Shown here: positions 26,914 through 36,624 of the stretch, piece after piece | How positions within the stretch are numbered: the first letter of the stretch is position 1 | Layout of the letters: each line of letters starts with the position of its first letter | Position numbers and translations under genes: made by a program | Source: Hyphomicrobiales bacterium | Lineage (GTDB): Bacteria; Pseudomonadota; Alphaproteobacteria; Rhizobiales; Rhizobiaceae | DNA length: 64,000 nt | Assembly: GCA_900465675.1 (NCBI GenBank) | Contig: UBJR01000009.1 | Location: 682,001 to 746,000, forward strand | Direction of reading: 5' to 3' | Notes under the pieces: model-generated | Seen by the model: only the letters and a program-made list of their open reading frames with translations | Databases searched by the model: none | What the model was told of the DNA's origin: nothing

Positions 26914-28770
26914 TCACTCCGCCGCGGCGTCGGCTTCTTCCTCGTGATCCGCCAGGAAGCCGCCGGACTGGCGGGTCCAGAGGTCGGCATAAATGCCGCC
27001 CTCTCCGACCAGTTCGCTGTGCGAGCCGGACTCGATGATCTTGCCCTTGTCGAGCACGATCAGCCGGTCCATCTCGGTCAGCGTCGACAGGCGGTGGGCG
27101 ATGGCGATGACCGTCTTGCCCTGCATCAGCGCGAAGAGGTTTTCCTGGATCGCCGCTTCCACTTCGGAATCGAGAGCCGAGGTTGCCTCGTCGAGCACCA
27201 GGATCGGCGCGTCCTTCAGGAAGACGCGGGCGATCGCGATACGCTGGCGCTGGCCGCCCGACAGTTTCACGCCGCGCTCGCCGACCTGAGCATCCAGCCC
27301 CTTGCGGCCGTGCATGTCGGAAAGCCCTTCGATGAACTCCCAGGCATTCGCCCGCTTCGCCGCCTCGATCACCTCCGCGTCCGTCGCATCCGGACGGCCG
27401 TAGGCGATGTTGTCGCGGATCGAGCGGTGCAGCAGCGACGTATCCTGCGTCACGACACCGATCAGCGCCCGCAGGCTTTCCTGCGACACGGCAGTGATAT
27501 CCTGGCCGTCGATGGTGATACGCCCTGCTTCCAGGTCGTAGAACCGCAGCAGCAGGTTCATCAGCGTCGTCTTGCCGGCGCCCGAGCGGCCCACCAGACC
27601 GACCTTCTCGCCGGCCTTGATGTCGAGCGACAGGTTCTCGATGACGCCCTTGCCCTTGCCGTAGTGGAAGCCGATCCGCTCGTAGTGGATCGCCCCACGC
27701 TTGGCCTGCAGCACCGGCGCACCCGGCAGATCGGTGATGTCGTGGTTCTTCGTCATCATATCCATGCCGTCATAGACGGTACCGATATTCTCGAAGAGCG
27801 CCGACACTTCCCACATGATCCACTGCGACATGCCGTTGACACGCATCGCCAGGCCAATGGCGATGGCAATGGCGCCGACCGAGATCTCGCCGTTCAGCCA
27901 GAACCAGATCGACAGGCCCGAAATCACGAACAGCGCGATGCAGTTGTTCATGTAGACCGACATGTGGAACAGCGTCACGCGGCGCATCTGCGCATGCACC
28001 GTCTGCAGGAATTCGTCCATGCCTTCCTTGGCGTAGCTCTCCTCCCGCCCGGCATGCGAAAACAGCTTAACAGTCGCGATGTTCGTATAGCTGTCAACCA
28101 CACGCCCCGTCATCATCGAGCGCGCATCGGCCTGCTGCTTGGCGATCCGGCGCAGCCGCGGCACGAAATAGGAGACGATGCCGACATAGACGCCGAGCCA
28201 GACGAGGATCGGGATCATCAGCCGCCAGTCTGCCGCAGCGATCACCACGATCATCGAGATGAAATAGGTGACGACATAGACGAAGACGTCGAGGATCTTC
28301 ATCACCGTTTCGCGCACGGCCAGCGACGTCTGCATCACCTTGGTGGCAACGCGTCCGGCGAACTCGTTGGCGAAGAAGGTCATGCTGTGACGCAGCAGGA
28401 AGCGGTGCATCTGCCAGCGGGCGATCATTGGATAGTTGCCGAGCAGCACCTGATGCATGATCAACGAGTCGATGCCCGCCGCCAGCGGCAGGCCGATCAG
28501 GATCAGCGCGCCCATCCAGGCGAGCCTTTGCCACTCGTTTTGCATGAAGGTCGCCTTGTCGGCGTTGCCGAGCCAGTCGACGATATCGCCGAGGAACTGG
28601 AAAAGCGCCACTTCGCCGACAGCGATCAGCGCGGTGAGGACCGCCATGATCGCCAGCCAGGGTGCCGCGGGCTTCGTATAGTGCCAGCAAAAGGCGAAAA
28701 GTCCCGTGGGAGGCGCCACAGGCTCCTCGCTGGGGAAGGGATTCAACCGCTGTTCGAACCAGCCAAACAT
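26914..28770 (-). CDS. ABC exporter, fused membrane and ATPase domains (second paralogue)
   Basis: A 618-residue half-transporter like the one at 23939-25840: six membrane helices (about 30-330), Walker A GRSGAGKTTL, LSGGQRQR, ILVLDEATSALD and IAHRLST. The tail is acidic (DHEEEADAAAE). ATG 28770 starts the short MFGWFEQRLNPFP segment typical of this rhizobial pair. The two paralogues share strand and layout and are separated only by the + strand RHH gene and HigBA-like pair, so they were probably adjacent before that insertion. Confidence 0.93.
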   Translation of the reverse strand: MFGWFEQRLNPFPSEEPVAPPTGLFAFCWHYTKPAAPWLAIMAVLTALIAVGEVALFQFLGDIVDWLGNADKATFMQNEWQRLAWMGALILIGLPLAAGIDSLIMHQVLLGNYPMIARWQMHRFLLRHSMTFFANEFAGRVATKVMQTSLAVRETVMKILDVFVYVVTYFISMIVVIAAADWRLMIPILVWLGVYVGIVSYFVPRLRRIAKQQADARSMMTGRVVDSYTNIATVKLFSHAGREESYAKEGMDEFLQTVHAQMRRVTLFHMSVYMNNCIALFVISGLSIWFWLNGEISVGAIAIAIGLAMRVNGMSQWIMWEVSALFENIGTVYDGMDMMTKNHDITDLPGAPVLQAKRGAIHYERIGFHYGKGKGVIENLSLDIKAGEKVGLVGRSGAGKTTLMNLLLRFYDLEAGRITIDGQDITAVSQESLRALIGVVTQDTSLLHRSIRDNIAYGRPDATDAEVIEAAKRANAWEFIEGLSDMHGRKGLDAQVGERGVKLSGGQRQRIAIARVFLKDAPILVLDEATSALDSEVEAAIQENLFALMQGKTVIAIAHRLSTLTEMDRLIVLDKGKIIESGSHSELVGEGGIYADLWTRQSGGFLADHEEEADAAAE

Positions 28771-29144
28771 GAAAATGCTCCGAAACCGTACCGTTCCGTC
28801 TCCCGGCCCGCGCAAATCCGCGCTTGAGCACATATGGGAACCGGACGTTCAAGGGGCGAGGCCACAACGGCCGCGCAATGGATCAATGGGGGGTTTTGAG
28901 AACGCTTTTGCGCGTCAGGAACGCGCCATCACCAGCGGTCGGATGACGGCCGGAAGGCGCGTGAGCAGCAAAATATTCATGTCGGCCTCCCTGCTGGCGT
29001 TTGAAGATGTGCACCGATAACGCGAAAATCGCCAAGTTTCCAGCTGAAAATCGGCGGAAATTGAACATTTCAGGGTCAAAATGCGTCCTGTTGCGTTCAA
29101 AACACACATGTTCTAGGGCTGGCACGCCCTTCCCGGAGATAGCG
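28771..29144. other. 374-base intergenic region between ABC exporter and trmL
   Basis: This divergent interval must hold promoters for the ABC exporter (-) and trmL (+). I found no strong -35/-10 pair in either direction. It contains one short reading frame with a very good ribosome binding site (28915-28980, minus), described separately. Open frames on the + strand in this interval have no ribosome binding site and look fortuitous. Confidence 0.6.
28915..28980 (-). CDS. Possible 21-residue small hydrophobic protein or leader peptide
   Basis: ATG 28980 follows AGGGAGG with ideal spacing. The product begins MNILLLTRLPAVIRPL and ends MARS, hydrophobic with three arginines, so it could insert in the membrane or act as an upstream leader for the ABC exporter gene 144 bases downstream. 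The evidence is only the ribosome binding site, start and stop; no family is known to me. Confidence 0.35.
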   Translation of the reverse strand: MNILLLTRLPAVIRPLVMARS

Positions 29145-29606
29145 ATGACCGACCTCAGACTGGCGCTCTACCAGCCAGACATTCCCGGCAACACCGGCAC
29201 GATCCTGAGACTGGCCGCCTGTCTGGGTTTTGCCGTCGATATCATCGAGCCAGCCGGCTTCGACATATCGGACCGCAATCTGAAGCGCTCCGGCATGGAT
29301 TACATCTCATCGGCCGCCCTCACCCGCCATGTCAATTTCAACCGCTTCGAGGAATGGCGCGCAACCACAGGGCGCCGCCTGATCCTGGCATCGACCAAGG
29401 CTTCCAGCCCCTACACCAGCTTCACCTTCCGGCCCGATGACATCCTGCTCTTCGGCCGCGAAAGTGCCGGCGTACCCGATCACGTCCATGACAAGGCCGA
29501 CGGGCGGCTCCTCATCCCGATGGTCGAGGGACAGCGCTCGATCAACGTCGCCGTCTCCGCCGCGATGATAACGGGAGAAGCGATGCGGCAGACGGTTTGG
29601 AGCTGA
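29145..29606 (+). CDS. trmL: tRNA (cytidine(34)-2'-O)-methyltransferase
   Basis: A 153-residue SPOUT methyltransferase that 2'-O-methylates the wobble base of tRNA-Leu isoacceptors. Motifs are ALYQPDIPGNTGTILRLAACLG at the N-terminus (the NTG loop), LLFGRESAGVP and the knotted C-terminal IPMVEGQRSINVAVSAAM. ATG 29145 gives the standard length; the frame is open upstream but those residues are not family-like. Confidence 0.95.
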   Translation: MTDLRLALYQPDIPGNTGTILRLAACLGFAVDIIEPAGFDISDRNLKRSGMDYISSAALTRHVNFNRFEEWRATTGRRLILASTKASSPYTSFTFRPDDILLFGRESAGVPDHVHDKADGRLLIPMVEGQRSINVAVSAAMITGEAMRQTVWS

Positions 29607-29787
29607 AGCTCCGGCCCCGCTTCGGCGAAATCTTGGGGCGATATTGCCATCGCCGAGTAATGGCCAAGGAACCAGTTTCCCGAAAGCCGTAACGTGAGCC
29701 ACCCCTGCTGGAGAATTTTCTGTTGTAGCAAATAGAAAACCTGATTTACTGCGGTTTCGCTGCTTGGCTTTGAGGGGGATCTTGCCG

Positions 29788-30462
29788 ATGGAGTGGACCC
29801 GCAGGACTATTTTGCATGGGGGCATGGCATTACTTGCAGCGGGCGCGGTTCAGCGCCCGGCATTTGCCGCCGCCGCCTCGTATTTTGCCGGAACCGCCGT
29901 CGATAACGGCATAACCTATCAAAGCACCAACTTCTCCAAGATCGACAGGCGCTGGCAGCGCCAGGTCGTCAAGTATTTCAGCACCGAGCCGATCGGCACC
30001 GTTGTTGTCGATACCCGGCACCACTTCCTCTACCTGATCATGGAAAACAAGACGGCGATCCGCTACGGCGTCGGCGTCGGCCGCGAGGGTTTCAAGTGGT
30101 TCGGACGCGCCACGATCGACCGCAAGGCGCTCTGGCCACGCTGGACGCCGCCGCCTGAAATGCGCAAGCGCCATCCGGAACTGCCGGAATTCGTGGCTGG
30201 CGGCTCGCCGAAAAACCCGCTCGGGCCACGCGCCATGTATCTGCTGCGCGATGGCGTCGATACCGGTTACCGCTTCCATGGCACGCTAGAGCCCTGGAGC
30301 ATCGGCAAGGACGCCTCGAGCGGCTGCATCCGCATGTTTAACGAGGATGCGATCGACCTCTATCAGCGCTGCCCGATCGGCACCGCCGTCCAGGTCCTGC
30401 CGCATATTGCCGATCAGGCAGAGCCTGCAGCCCAGGTCAGCCAGACAACCCCGGTCGAATGA
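29788..30462 (+). CDS. L,D-transpeptidase (YkuD family)
   Basis: A 224-residue exported enzyme. The N-terminus has a possible twin-arginine signal (WTRRTILHGG, then a hydrophobic stretch ending AFA). The YkuD catalytic signature is complete: His164 in RFHGT and Cys180 in SSGCIRM. It would form 3-3 peptidoglycan cross-links or attach proteins to peptidoglycan. A GAGGGGG site precedes ATG 29788. An OmpA-like lipoprotein starts 12 bases after it, suggesting an envelope operon. Confidence 0.93.
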   Translation: MEWTRRTILHGGMALLAAGAVQRPAFAAAASYFAGTAVDNGITYQSTNFSKIDRRWQRQVVKYFSTEPIGTVVVDTRHHFLYLIMENKTAIRYGVGVGREGFKWFGRATIDRKALWPRWTPPPEMRKRHPELPEFVAGGSPKNPLGPRAMYLLRDGVDTGYRFHGTLEPWSIGKDASSGCIRMFNEDAIDLYQRCPIGTAVQVLPHIADQAEPAAQVSQTTPVE

Positions 30463-30474
30463 GGAAATCACCAG

Positions 30475-31011
30475 ATGCCTTTCAAGACCGGATTTACCGG
30501 CCGCCTCGCCGCCACAGCCATGCTGATGGCCCTCGCCTCCTGCACCACGAGCAACATCGCCTCGGTGGAGGAACCTGCACCAACGCCGATGACCGGCAAG
30601 ACCAATGACCCCGCCCCCGGCTTCGAGACGGTCGCGGCGGGCAGCGAGGAGGATTTCATCCTCAATGTCGGCCGCCGCATCTATTTCACCCAGGATTCCG
30701 CCACGCTCGATTCCGTTGCCATGGCAACGCTGGACAGCCAGGCCGCCTGGCTGAGCCGCAATCCGGCATGGCTGATCAAGCTGCAGGGTTTTGCCGATGA
30801 TTCCGGCTCCGAATCCAAGATGCAGACGCTGTCGCAGAAGCGTGCCGACGCCGCCATGGCCTACCTCGTCTCGAAGGGCGTCGATGCCAAGCGGATGTGG
30901 GCCAAGGGCTACGGCAAGGACCGCGAGGTTCGCGACTGCACGGATCGGTCCTGCAAGGTGCAGAACCGCCGCGTCGTGACCAATCTGCGCAAGGAACCGG
31001 ACGCCGTCTGA
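30475..31011 (+). CDS. OmpA/Pal-like peptidoglycan-binding lipoprotein
   Basis: A 178-residue lipoprotein: signal peptide with lipobox LASC (Cys at residue 23), a Pro/Thr linker, and a C-terminal OmpA domain (about 62-175) with IYFTQDSATLD, LQGFADDSGSE and a KRADAAMAYLVSKGV block. It should bind peptidoglycan from the outer membrane. It lies in an operon with a YkuD transpeptidase. It is not the Tol-operon Pal, because no tol genes are nearby. Confidence 0.9.
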   Translation: MPFKTGFTGRLAATAMLMALASCTTSNIASVEEPAPTPMTGKTNDPAPGFETVAAGSEEDFILNVGRRIYFTQDSATLDSVAMATLDSQAAWLSRNPAWLIKLQGFADDSGSESKMQTLSQKRADAAMAYLVSKGVDAKRMWAKGYGKDREVRDCTDRSCKVQNRRVVTNLRKEPDAV

Positions 31012-31072
31012 CCGGATTGGTGGCGCGCTTTCTCCAGGCGCCGTCGCCTCTCCTGATGTCGAGGAAAATTGC

Positions 31073-33017
31073 GTGGGCTGGTCCAAACCCCTAAGGCTGC
31101 ATCTCGGCGTCCTCGTCGTCGCATCGCTGCTCTGTACCTCGACGCCAATCATCTGGCTGGCCTTCAGCCATGGCCGCGAGGCGGCTGTCAGCGCCGGCGT
31201 GCAGCAGATGCGCGAAATGAGCCTGCGGCTGATCGAGGGCTACCGCAACACGCTGCAAGGTGGCACCGAGGCGGTCGCCCTCGCCTCGACCTTGCCGCAG
31301 CTCGCCTCCCCGCCGCCGCAGGATCTGCAGGCAAAGCAGGAATTCCTGCTCGAAGCCCTGCGCAACATTCCGAATGCCACCAGCATCTACACCGGCTACC
31401 CCGACGGTTCCTATGTGCAGGTCATCAACACCAGCAGGCGCGATGTGCGCCAAACACTTGCGGCGCCCGATGGCACCGCCTTCGCGATCAGAACCATCGC
31501 CGAGCGGCAAAGCGCCGACGTCATTTCGACGCTCCGTTTTCTCGACAGTCAGGCAAGACCGCTCGGCGAGAAGAACATCGACTACGCCTCCTTCGATCCG
31601 CGCCAGCGCCCATGGTATCAATCCGCCGTTCGCGATGGCCAGGCGATCTCGATCGGCCCCTATGTCGCCGGAACGCTTCAGGTCCCGACGCTGACCGTCG
31701 CCGCACCGATGCGCGACAACGCCAAGGTCGTCGTCGGCATCAATATCCACCTGCAAACCGTCGGCCGCCTGCTCGATGCGCAGGGTATCGCGCCGCGCGC
31801 ACGCGCCTATATCATCGACGATGCGGACGATCTCGTCGCCCATTCCGACCCTGCCATCATGCAGAGGCTGCTCGACATCTGGTCGAAAAGCACGGGCCCG
31901 GCCGATACGACCGCCAACAGCTTCGACAGCAGCCTCGAAACCGTGGCACGGCTGCGCCACGACCCGGCCTTTGCCAATGGCGGCCTGGCGCGCATCGAGC
32001 TCGACGGCGAAAGACACCTGCTGCAGATCGCCCCGGTCAGCGTCTCCGGCCTGTTCAAGGGGGATGTCGTCGCCATCGTCGTGCCGCTGGAGGATCTGGT
32101 AGCGCAGGCCAACCGGCTGCTCATCCACAATCTCCTGATCGCCGCGGGGTTCCTGATCGCCGGTGTCGCGGCATCGGTGATCCTGTCGCGCATCGTCAGC
32201 CGCTCGCTGAACAGGCTTGCCGACGAGGCCCGGCGGATCGGCGATCTCGATGTCGGCGAGAAGGCGGCCTCGCATTCCTGGATCTCGGAGATCAACACGT
32301 TGGCGACGGCGCTGGCCGCAAGCCGCCACGCCATCCGCCAGTTTGCGCTCTATGTGCCGCGCGAAGTGGTCCGGCGGATCGTCGGTTCCGAAGACCGCAC
32401 GATGGTCAAGGCGAGACGGCAGGAGGTCACCGTCCTCTTCACCGATATCCGTGACTTCACCACCATATCCGAGCAGCACTCGCCCGAGGACGTCGTCGAT
32501 ATACTCTCGGCCTATTTCGAGCTCTTGAACACCATCGCCGAGCGCCAATGGCGGCACCGTCGTCCAGTATCTCGGCGACTCCATCTTCGTCATGTGGAAT
32601 GCCCCAGTCGAAGATTTGAGACATGCGGAGAACGGCTGCCGCTGCGCGCTCGCGATGAAGGCGGCGATCGATGCGATGAACGAAACCAATGCCGGAAACG
32701 GCCTGCCGGAACTCTTCACCCGCTTCGGCCTGCATACCGGCCCCGCCGTTGTCGGCAGCTTCGGCGCCATCTCGCGGCAGCAATACACGGCGATGGGCGA
32801 CACGATCAACGTCGCCTCGCGGCTGGAAGGGCTAAATAAGCAGTTCAACACCTCGATCCTGCTGAGCGCGGCAACACGCGATGCCGTTGCCGGGCAGTTC
32901 GAAATGCACCCGCTCGGTCTGGTGCAGGTCAAGGGGCGCGCCGAGAAGGTGGATATATGGGAGCTTGCGGGGGTAAGCAGCGAGGAGAACATCGACGAAC
33001 GGAAAGTCGCCGGATGA
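31073..33017 (+). pseudogene. Class III adenylate/guanylate cyclase with extracellular sensor, frameshifted
   Basis: Starting at GTG 31073, the frame encodes a signal anchor (12-32), a dCache-like periplasmic sensor (about 40-340, with DPRQRPWYQSA), a second membrane helix, HAMP, and the start of a class III cyclase (FTDIRDFTTIS, first metal Asp458). After residue 491 (cgc at 32543-32545) one extra C shifts the frame, and the shifted reading runs to a stop at 32839. Removing that base restores GGTVVQYLGDSIF (second metal Asp502), then TAMGDTINVASRLEG and an end at 33017, 647 residues in all. Either a real inactivating mutation or a sequencing error in a short C-run. Confidence 0.85.
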
Positions 33018-33217
33018 TATAGCAGCCGCTTCGCGCCAGAGCGGCGGCGTATTGCTTTGCGGACGAATTGCGATAATACGAATTCACTCACCACGGACCC
33101 GGTGAAACTCCGGGTGGCTCTTCTGGCCGCCGATCCGCCAGACCACGCAAAACCTGCATGCCAATCAACCGGCCGCTCGAAAGAGCGCGTTCGTCATGCT
33201 TTGCGAGAACTCATCAC

Positions 33218-34684
33218 ATGCAATTTTCTTCCGTCCGCAGGGATTGGTCCGCCAACCCCAGGCGCGAAATGCTCGCTGGAGCCGTCGCGACATTCGCTTT
33301 GATCCCGGAGGTCATCGCTTTCTCCTTCGTCGCCGGTGTCGATCCTCAGGTCGGCCTGTTCGCGTCATTTGTCATCGGCATCGTCATTGCCTTCACGGGC
33401 GGCCGTCCGGCGATGATATCGGCTGCGGCAGGGTCGGTCGCCCTCGTCGCAGCACCGCTGGTTCATGCCCATGGAATTCAGTACCTCTTCGCCGCGGGAT
33501 TACTCGCGGGGCTGTTTCAGATCGCCTTCGGCATTCTGCGCCTCGGCGTCCTGATGCGCTATGTCTCGAAATCCGTACGAACGGGCTTCGTCAATGCGCT
33601 CGCAATCTTGATCTTCGCCGCTCAGCTGCCGCATATCATCGACGGAGACTGGCTTGCCTATGGCATGCTGGCCGCAGGTCTGGTGATCATCTACCTTGCG
33701 CCGCGAATGACCACGGTCATCCCCTCTCCGCTGATTTGCATTCTCATCCTGACGGCCGCTGCGATCTCATTCAACCTTCCCGTCATGAGGATTGCCGACC
33801 TCGGCAAACTTCCCGATTCCCTCCCGGTCTTCGGCTGGCCCGCCGTCCCGATCACGCTCGAAACGCTGACGATCATCGCCGGACCGGCGCTGGCCATTGC
33901 CATGGTCGGACTGCTGGAATCGATGATGACGGCGAGCGTCGTTGACGATCTGACCGGAACGCCGAGCTCGAAGAACAGGGAATGCACCGGCCTCGGCATC
34001 GCCAATATGGCCTCCAGCTTGTTCGGTGGAATCGCCGGATGCGGCATGATCGGCCAGACGGTGAGCAACGTGAAATACGGCGGCCGCGGCCGGCTTTCCA
34101 CTCTCTTCGCCGGCGCGTTGCTGCTCGTGCTGATGGTGCTGCTGAAGCCTTGGGTCTCTCAGGTTCCGGTCGCCGCACTCGTTGCCATCATGGTCATGGT
34201 GTCTATCGACACCTTCGACTGGTCGTCGTTGAAGACGATGGTCGTTCACCCGAAAATGTCGAGCGCCGTCATGCTCGTGACCGTTCTCGCCACGGTGTTC
34301 AGCGCCAACCTCGCTCTGGGCGTCACCGTCGGCGTCCTGCTGAGCGGCGTGTTCTTCATGTTCAAGGTGGCCCGTCTCCTGCAGGTGAAAACGGAGATCG
34401 ACGCCGATGCCGGTCAGGTCAGATATCTGGTGTCGGGGCAGGTATTCTTTGCCTCGGCCGACGTCTTCATCGACGCATTCGACATCGAGCAGTCCAAGGG
34501 CATGGACGTGACGATCGACGTTTCACAGGCTCACTTCTGGGACATCACGGCAGTCGCCGCGCTCGATCGGGTTGTAGACCGTTTCAATACCCATGGTATC
34601 GCATCCCGTGTCTTGGGATTAAACGATGCCAGTGCCACTCTTATCAAAAGCCTGGATGGCTCAACGAAGCTTGAAGAAATCTGA
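33218..34684 (+). CDS. SulP-family anion transporter with STAS domain
   Basis: A 488-residue protein. Membrane segments run from about residue 18 to 395 with SulP features (FALIPEVIAFSFVAGVDPQVGLF, GRPAMISAAAGSVAL, GMIGQTVSNVKYGGRGR). A C-terminal STAS domain (about 405-488) has VTIDVSQAHFWDITAVAALD. Substrates in this family include sulfate, bicarbonate and dicarboxylates, and none can be chosen here. ATG 33218 has no strong ribosome binding site. A convergent hairpin follows. Confidence 0.9.
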   Translation: MQFSSVRRDWSANPRREMLAGAVATFALIPEVIAFSFVAGVDPQVGLFASFVIGIVIAFTGGRPAMISAAAGSVALVAAPLVHAHGIQYLFAAGLLAGLFQIAFGILRLGVLMRYVSKSVRTGFVNALAILIFAAQLPHIIDGDWLAYGMLAAGLVIIYLAPRMTTVIPSPLICILILTAAAISFNLPVMRIADLGKLPDSLPVFGWPAVPITLETLTIIAGPALAIAMVGLLESMMTASVVDDLTGTPSSKNRECTGLGIANMASSLFGGIAGCGMIGQTVSNVKYGGRGRLSTLFAGALLLVLMVLLKPWVSQVPVAALVAIMVMVSIDTFDWSSLKTMVVHPKMSSAVMLVTVLATVFSANLALGVTVGVLLSGVFFMFKVARLLQVKTEIDADAGQVRYLVSGQVFFASADVFIDAFDIEQSKGMDVTIDVSQAHFWDITAVAALDRVVDRFNTHGIASRVLGLNDASATLIKSLDGSTKLEEI

Positions 34685-34701
34685 CCGCACCTCGGCAACG
34701 G

Positions 34702-34732
34702 GATCGATGACGGCAGATCGTCGTCATCGATC
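34702..34732. terminator. Convergent hairpin terminator
   Basis: A perfect 11-bp inverted repeat, GATCGATGACG and CGTCATCGATC, with a 9-base loop and GTTTGC after it, between genes ending at 34684 (+) and 34751 (-). Confidence 0.6.
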
Positions 34733-34750
34733 GTTTGCTCAAGGGATGCC

Positions 34751-35731
34751 CTACCCCAACGCGCTCTGCGCCGCGCAGATCCGGTCGATCAGCGCATCGA
34801 ACTCGCCCTTCGGCGGGCGGTTCTTCGCCAGACGCTGCTTCAGATGCAGGATCGGTTCCGCCAGGATGTCGTCGAGGTTCTCGGCACAGCTGAAATCACC
34901 CGCGACGCGCTTGACCTTCGAATTGTCGAAGATGGCGGTCCAGGCCTTGTCACCGACCAGCGGACCGACCCAGTCCGGATTGTACTTGATCAGCGTATCG
35001 GTCGGAACATGGACAATCTTGGCCTCGACGCCGAGCAGCCGCGCGATCGCTTTCTGAATGTCGTTCCAGATATGGGCGCGGTCGGAAGTGATGTGGAAGA
35101 TCTCACCAAGCGCCGCCTGCTTGCCGAACAGTCCGGCAAAGGGAACGGCAAAATCGACGGAACGCGTCAGCGTCCAGGGCGTGTGGCCATCGCCGGCGAC
35201 GATCGTCGGCTCGCCATCCAGCATGCGCCGCGCCATGATATCGCTCTCGCCCATCATGATCGGCAGGCCGGTGCGGACGGTATGGCTGGGGCGGACGATC
35301 GTCCAGGCGAGATTGCTGGATTTCTTCAGCAGTTCCTCGCAGGCGATCTTCGCCTGGCTGTAGGGCCAGTAGGGATTGATGGCAGGCGTGTTTTCGGTGA
35401 TCACATAATGACGCGCCGGCTTTTCATAGACCGAGGCCGACGAGATGAAGATGTACTGGCCGCAATGGCCGGAAAATATCTCGATATCGCGGGCGATCTG
35501 ATCCGGCGTGAAGGCGATGAACTGGCAGACGACGTCGTAATTGGCCTTGGCGAGATCGGCGTAGGCTGCCGATCCGAGTTCGCCGGTGATCGAGGTCACG
35601 CCGGCAGGCAGCGGATCGCCTCTCAGCCCGCGGTTGAAGACGCTGACATGGTTTCCCTGAGCAACCGCGCGCTCGACGCAGGGATAGGAGATCTGGCCGG
35701 TACCGCCGATGAAAAGCACGTTCAAAGTCAT
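34751..35731 (-). CDS. NAD-dependent epimerase/dehydratase (extended SDR)
   Basis: A 326-residue extended short-chain dehydrogenase. The nucleotide loop is VLFIGGTGQISYPC (GxxGxxS variant); ISSASVYEKPARHY and a following YSQAK give the catalytic Tyr-Lys. It resembles plant CSP41-like and bacterial nucleotide-sugar epimerases, but the substrate is unknown. ATG 35731 lies next to the glycine-rich strand, as expected. The GST gene is divergent, 183 bases away. Confidence 0.87.
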   Translation of the reverse strand: MTLNVLFIGGTGQISYPCVERAVAQGNHVSVFNRGLRGDPLPAGVTSITGELGSAAYADLAKANYDVVCQFIAFTPDQIARDIEIFSGHCGQYIFISSASVYEKPARHYVITENTPAINPYWPYSQAKIACEELLKKSSNLAWTIVRPSHTVRTGLPIMMGESDIMARRMLDGEPTIVAGDGHTPWTLTRSVDFAVPFAGLFGKQAALGEIFHITSDRAHIWNDIQKAIARLLGVEAKIVHVPTDTLIKYNPDWVGPLVGDKAWTAIFDNSKVKRVAGDFSCAENLDDILAEPILHLKQRLAKNRPPKGEFDALIDRICAAQSALG

Positions 35732-35914
35732 GGAAGAGACCTCGGTATGTGATGGGCAGGATCTGTGGTTGCTTTTCATAGCGCGAATGGGCCTGATCGT
35801 CTCCCGCAAATCCTAGGGGCGCGCCGCGGCCGGAAAGCGGTGCCAAGATACAAGCCGATGTCGGAACCCTGGCTGTCCGGACGTCTTCAAGACAGACATG
35901 TTCTGGAGGAAACG

Positions 35915-36565
35915 ATGACGATCACCATCACAGCCTTTGAATGCTCGCCCGATCGCGGCCGCGGAATGGCCCGCGACATGCGCGTCCGCTGGGCACTCGA
36001 AGAGGTCGAGCAATCCTATGAGGTCCGTCTCGTGTCCTTCGAGGCGATGAAGCAGCCCGCCCATCTGGCGCTCCAGCCTTTCGGGCAAATCCCGACCTAC
36101 GAAGACGGCGACCTGGCGATCTTCGAGTCCGGCGCCATCATCCTCCATATCGCGCAACAATTCCCCGGTCTGCTGCCCGCGGATCAGAACGGCCGGGCAC
36201 GCGCCATCGCCTGGCTGTTTGCCGCCGTCAGCACCATCGAGCCGCCGATTGTCGAACGGGAGGCGACAGGCTTTCTGGAGCGCAACGAGAGCTGGTACGA
36301 ACAACGCCTGCCCCTCCTCACCGGCCGTATCCGCAAGCGGCTGGCCGAGCTGTCACGACGGCTCGGCACCGCCGATTGGCTGGACGGCGATTTCAGCGCC
36401 GGCGACCTGCAGATGATCTCGGTGCTTCAGCGGCTCAAAAGCTCCAATCTGCTCGATGAATTCCCGAACCTAGCGGCCTATGTCGCACGCGGCGAGGCAC
36501 GGCCCGCCTACAAGCGCGCGTTCGATGCACAGTTGGCGGTTTTTCTGGCCTCCTCGCAGAGCTGA
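35915..36565 (+). CDS. Glutathione S-transferase family protein
   Basis: A 216-residue GST. The N-terminal thioredoxin-like half contains RVRWALEEVEQSYEVRLV, the conserved cis-Pro in FGQIPTYEDGDLAIFESGAI, and the acidic Glu-Ser glutathione contact. The C-terminal helical half has FSAGDLQMISVLQRL. A GGAGG site sits just upstream of ATG 35915. The residue at the usual catalytic position is not obvious. Possible detoxification role. Confidence 0.9.
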   Translation: MTITITAFECSPDRGRGMARDMRVRWALEEVEQSYEVRLVSFEAMKQPAHLALQPFGQIPTYEDGDLAIFESGAIILHIAQQFPGLLPADQNGRARAIAWLFAAVSTIEPPIVEREATGFLERNESWYEQRLPLLTGRIRKRLAELSRRLGTADWLDGDFSAGDLQMISVLQRLKSSNLLDEFPNLAAYVARGEARPAYKRAFDAQLAVFLASSQS

Positions 36566-36596
36566 CCAAGGCCCTTCGAACCCGAAATCATCTGCG

Positions 36597-36624
36597 GCAT
36601 CCGGTAGCATTCGCCGCCGGATGC
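36597..36624 (+). terminator. Hairpin after the GST gene
   Basis: A perfect 8-bp stem, GCATCCGG and CCGGATGC, with a 12-base loop, 31 bases after the stop. No T-run, so a factor-independent role is uncertain. The remainder of 36625-36830 is AT-rich and probably carries the promoter of the next gene. Confidence 0.4.

Noticed and set aside
28706..29020. 104-codon plus-strand frame between the ABC exporter and trmL
   Set aside because: Overlaps the start of the ABC exporter gene on the other strand, no ribosome binding site, no recognisable features.
36597..36624. Strong terminator call after the GST gene
   Set aside because: Good stem but no T-run; kept at low confidence only.
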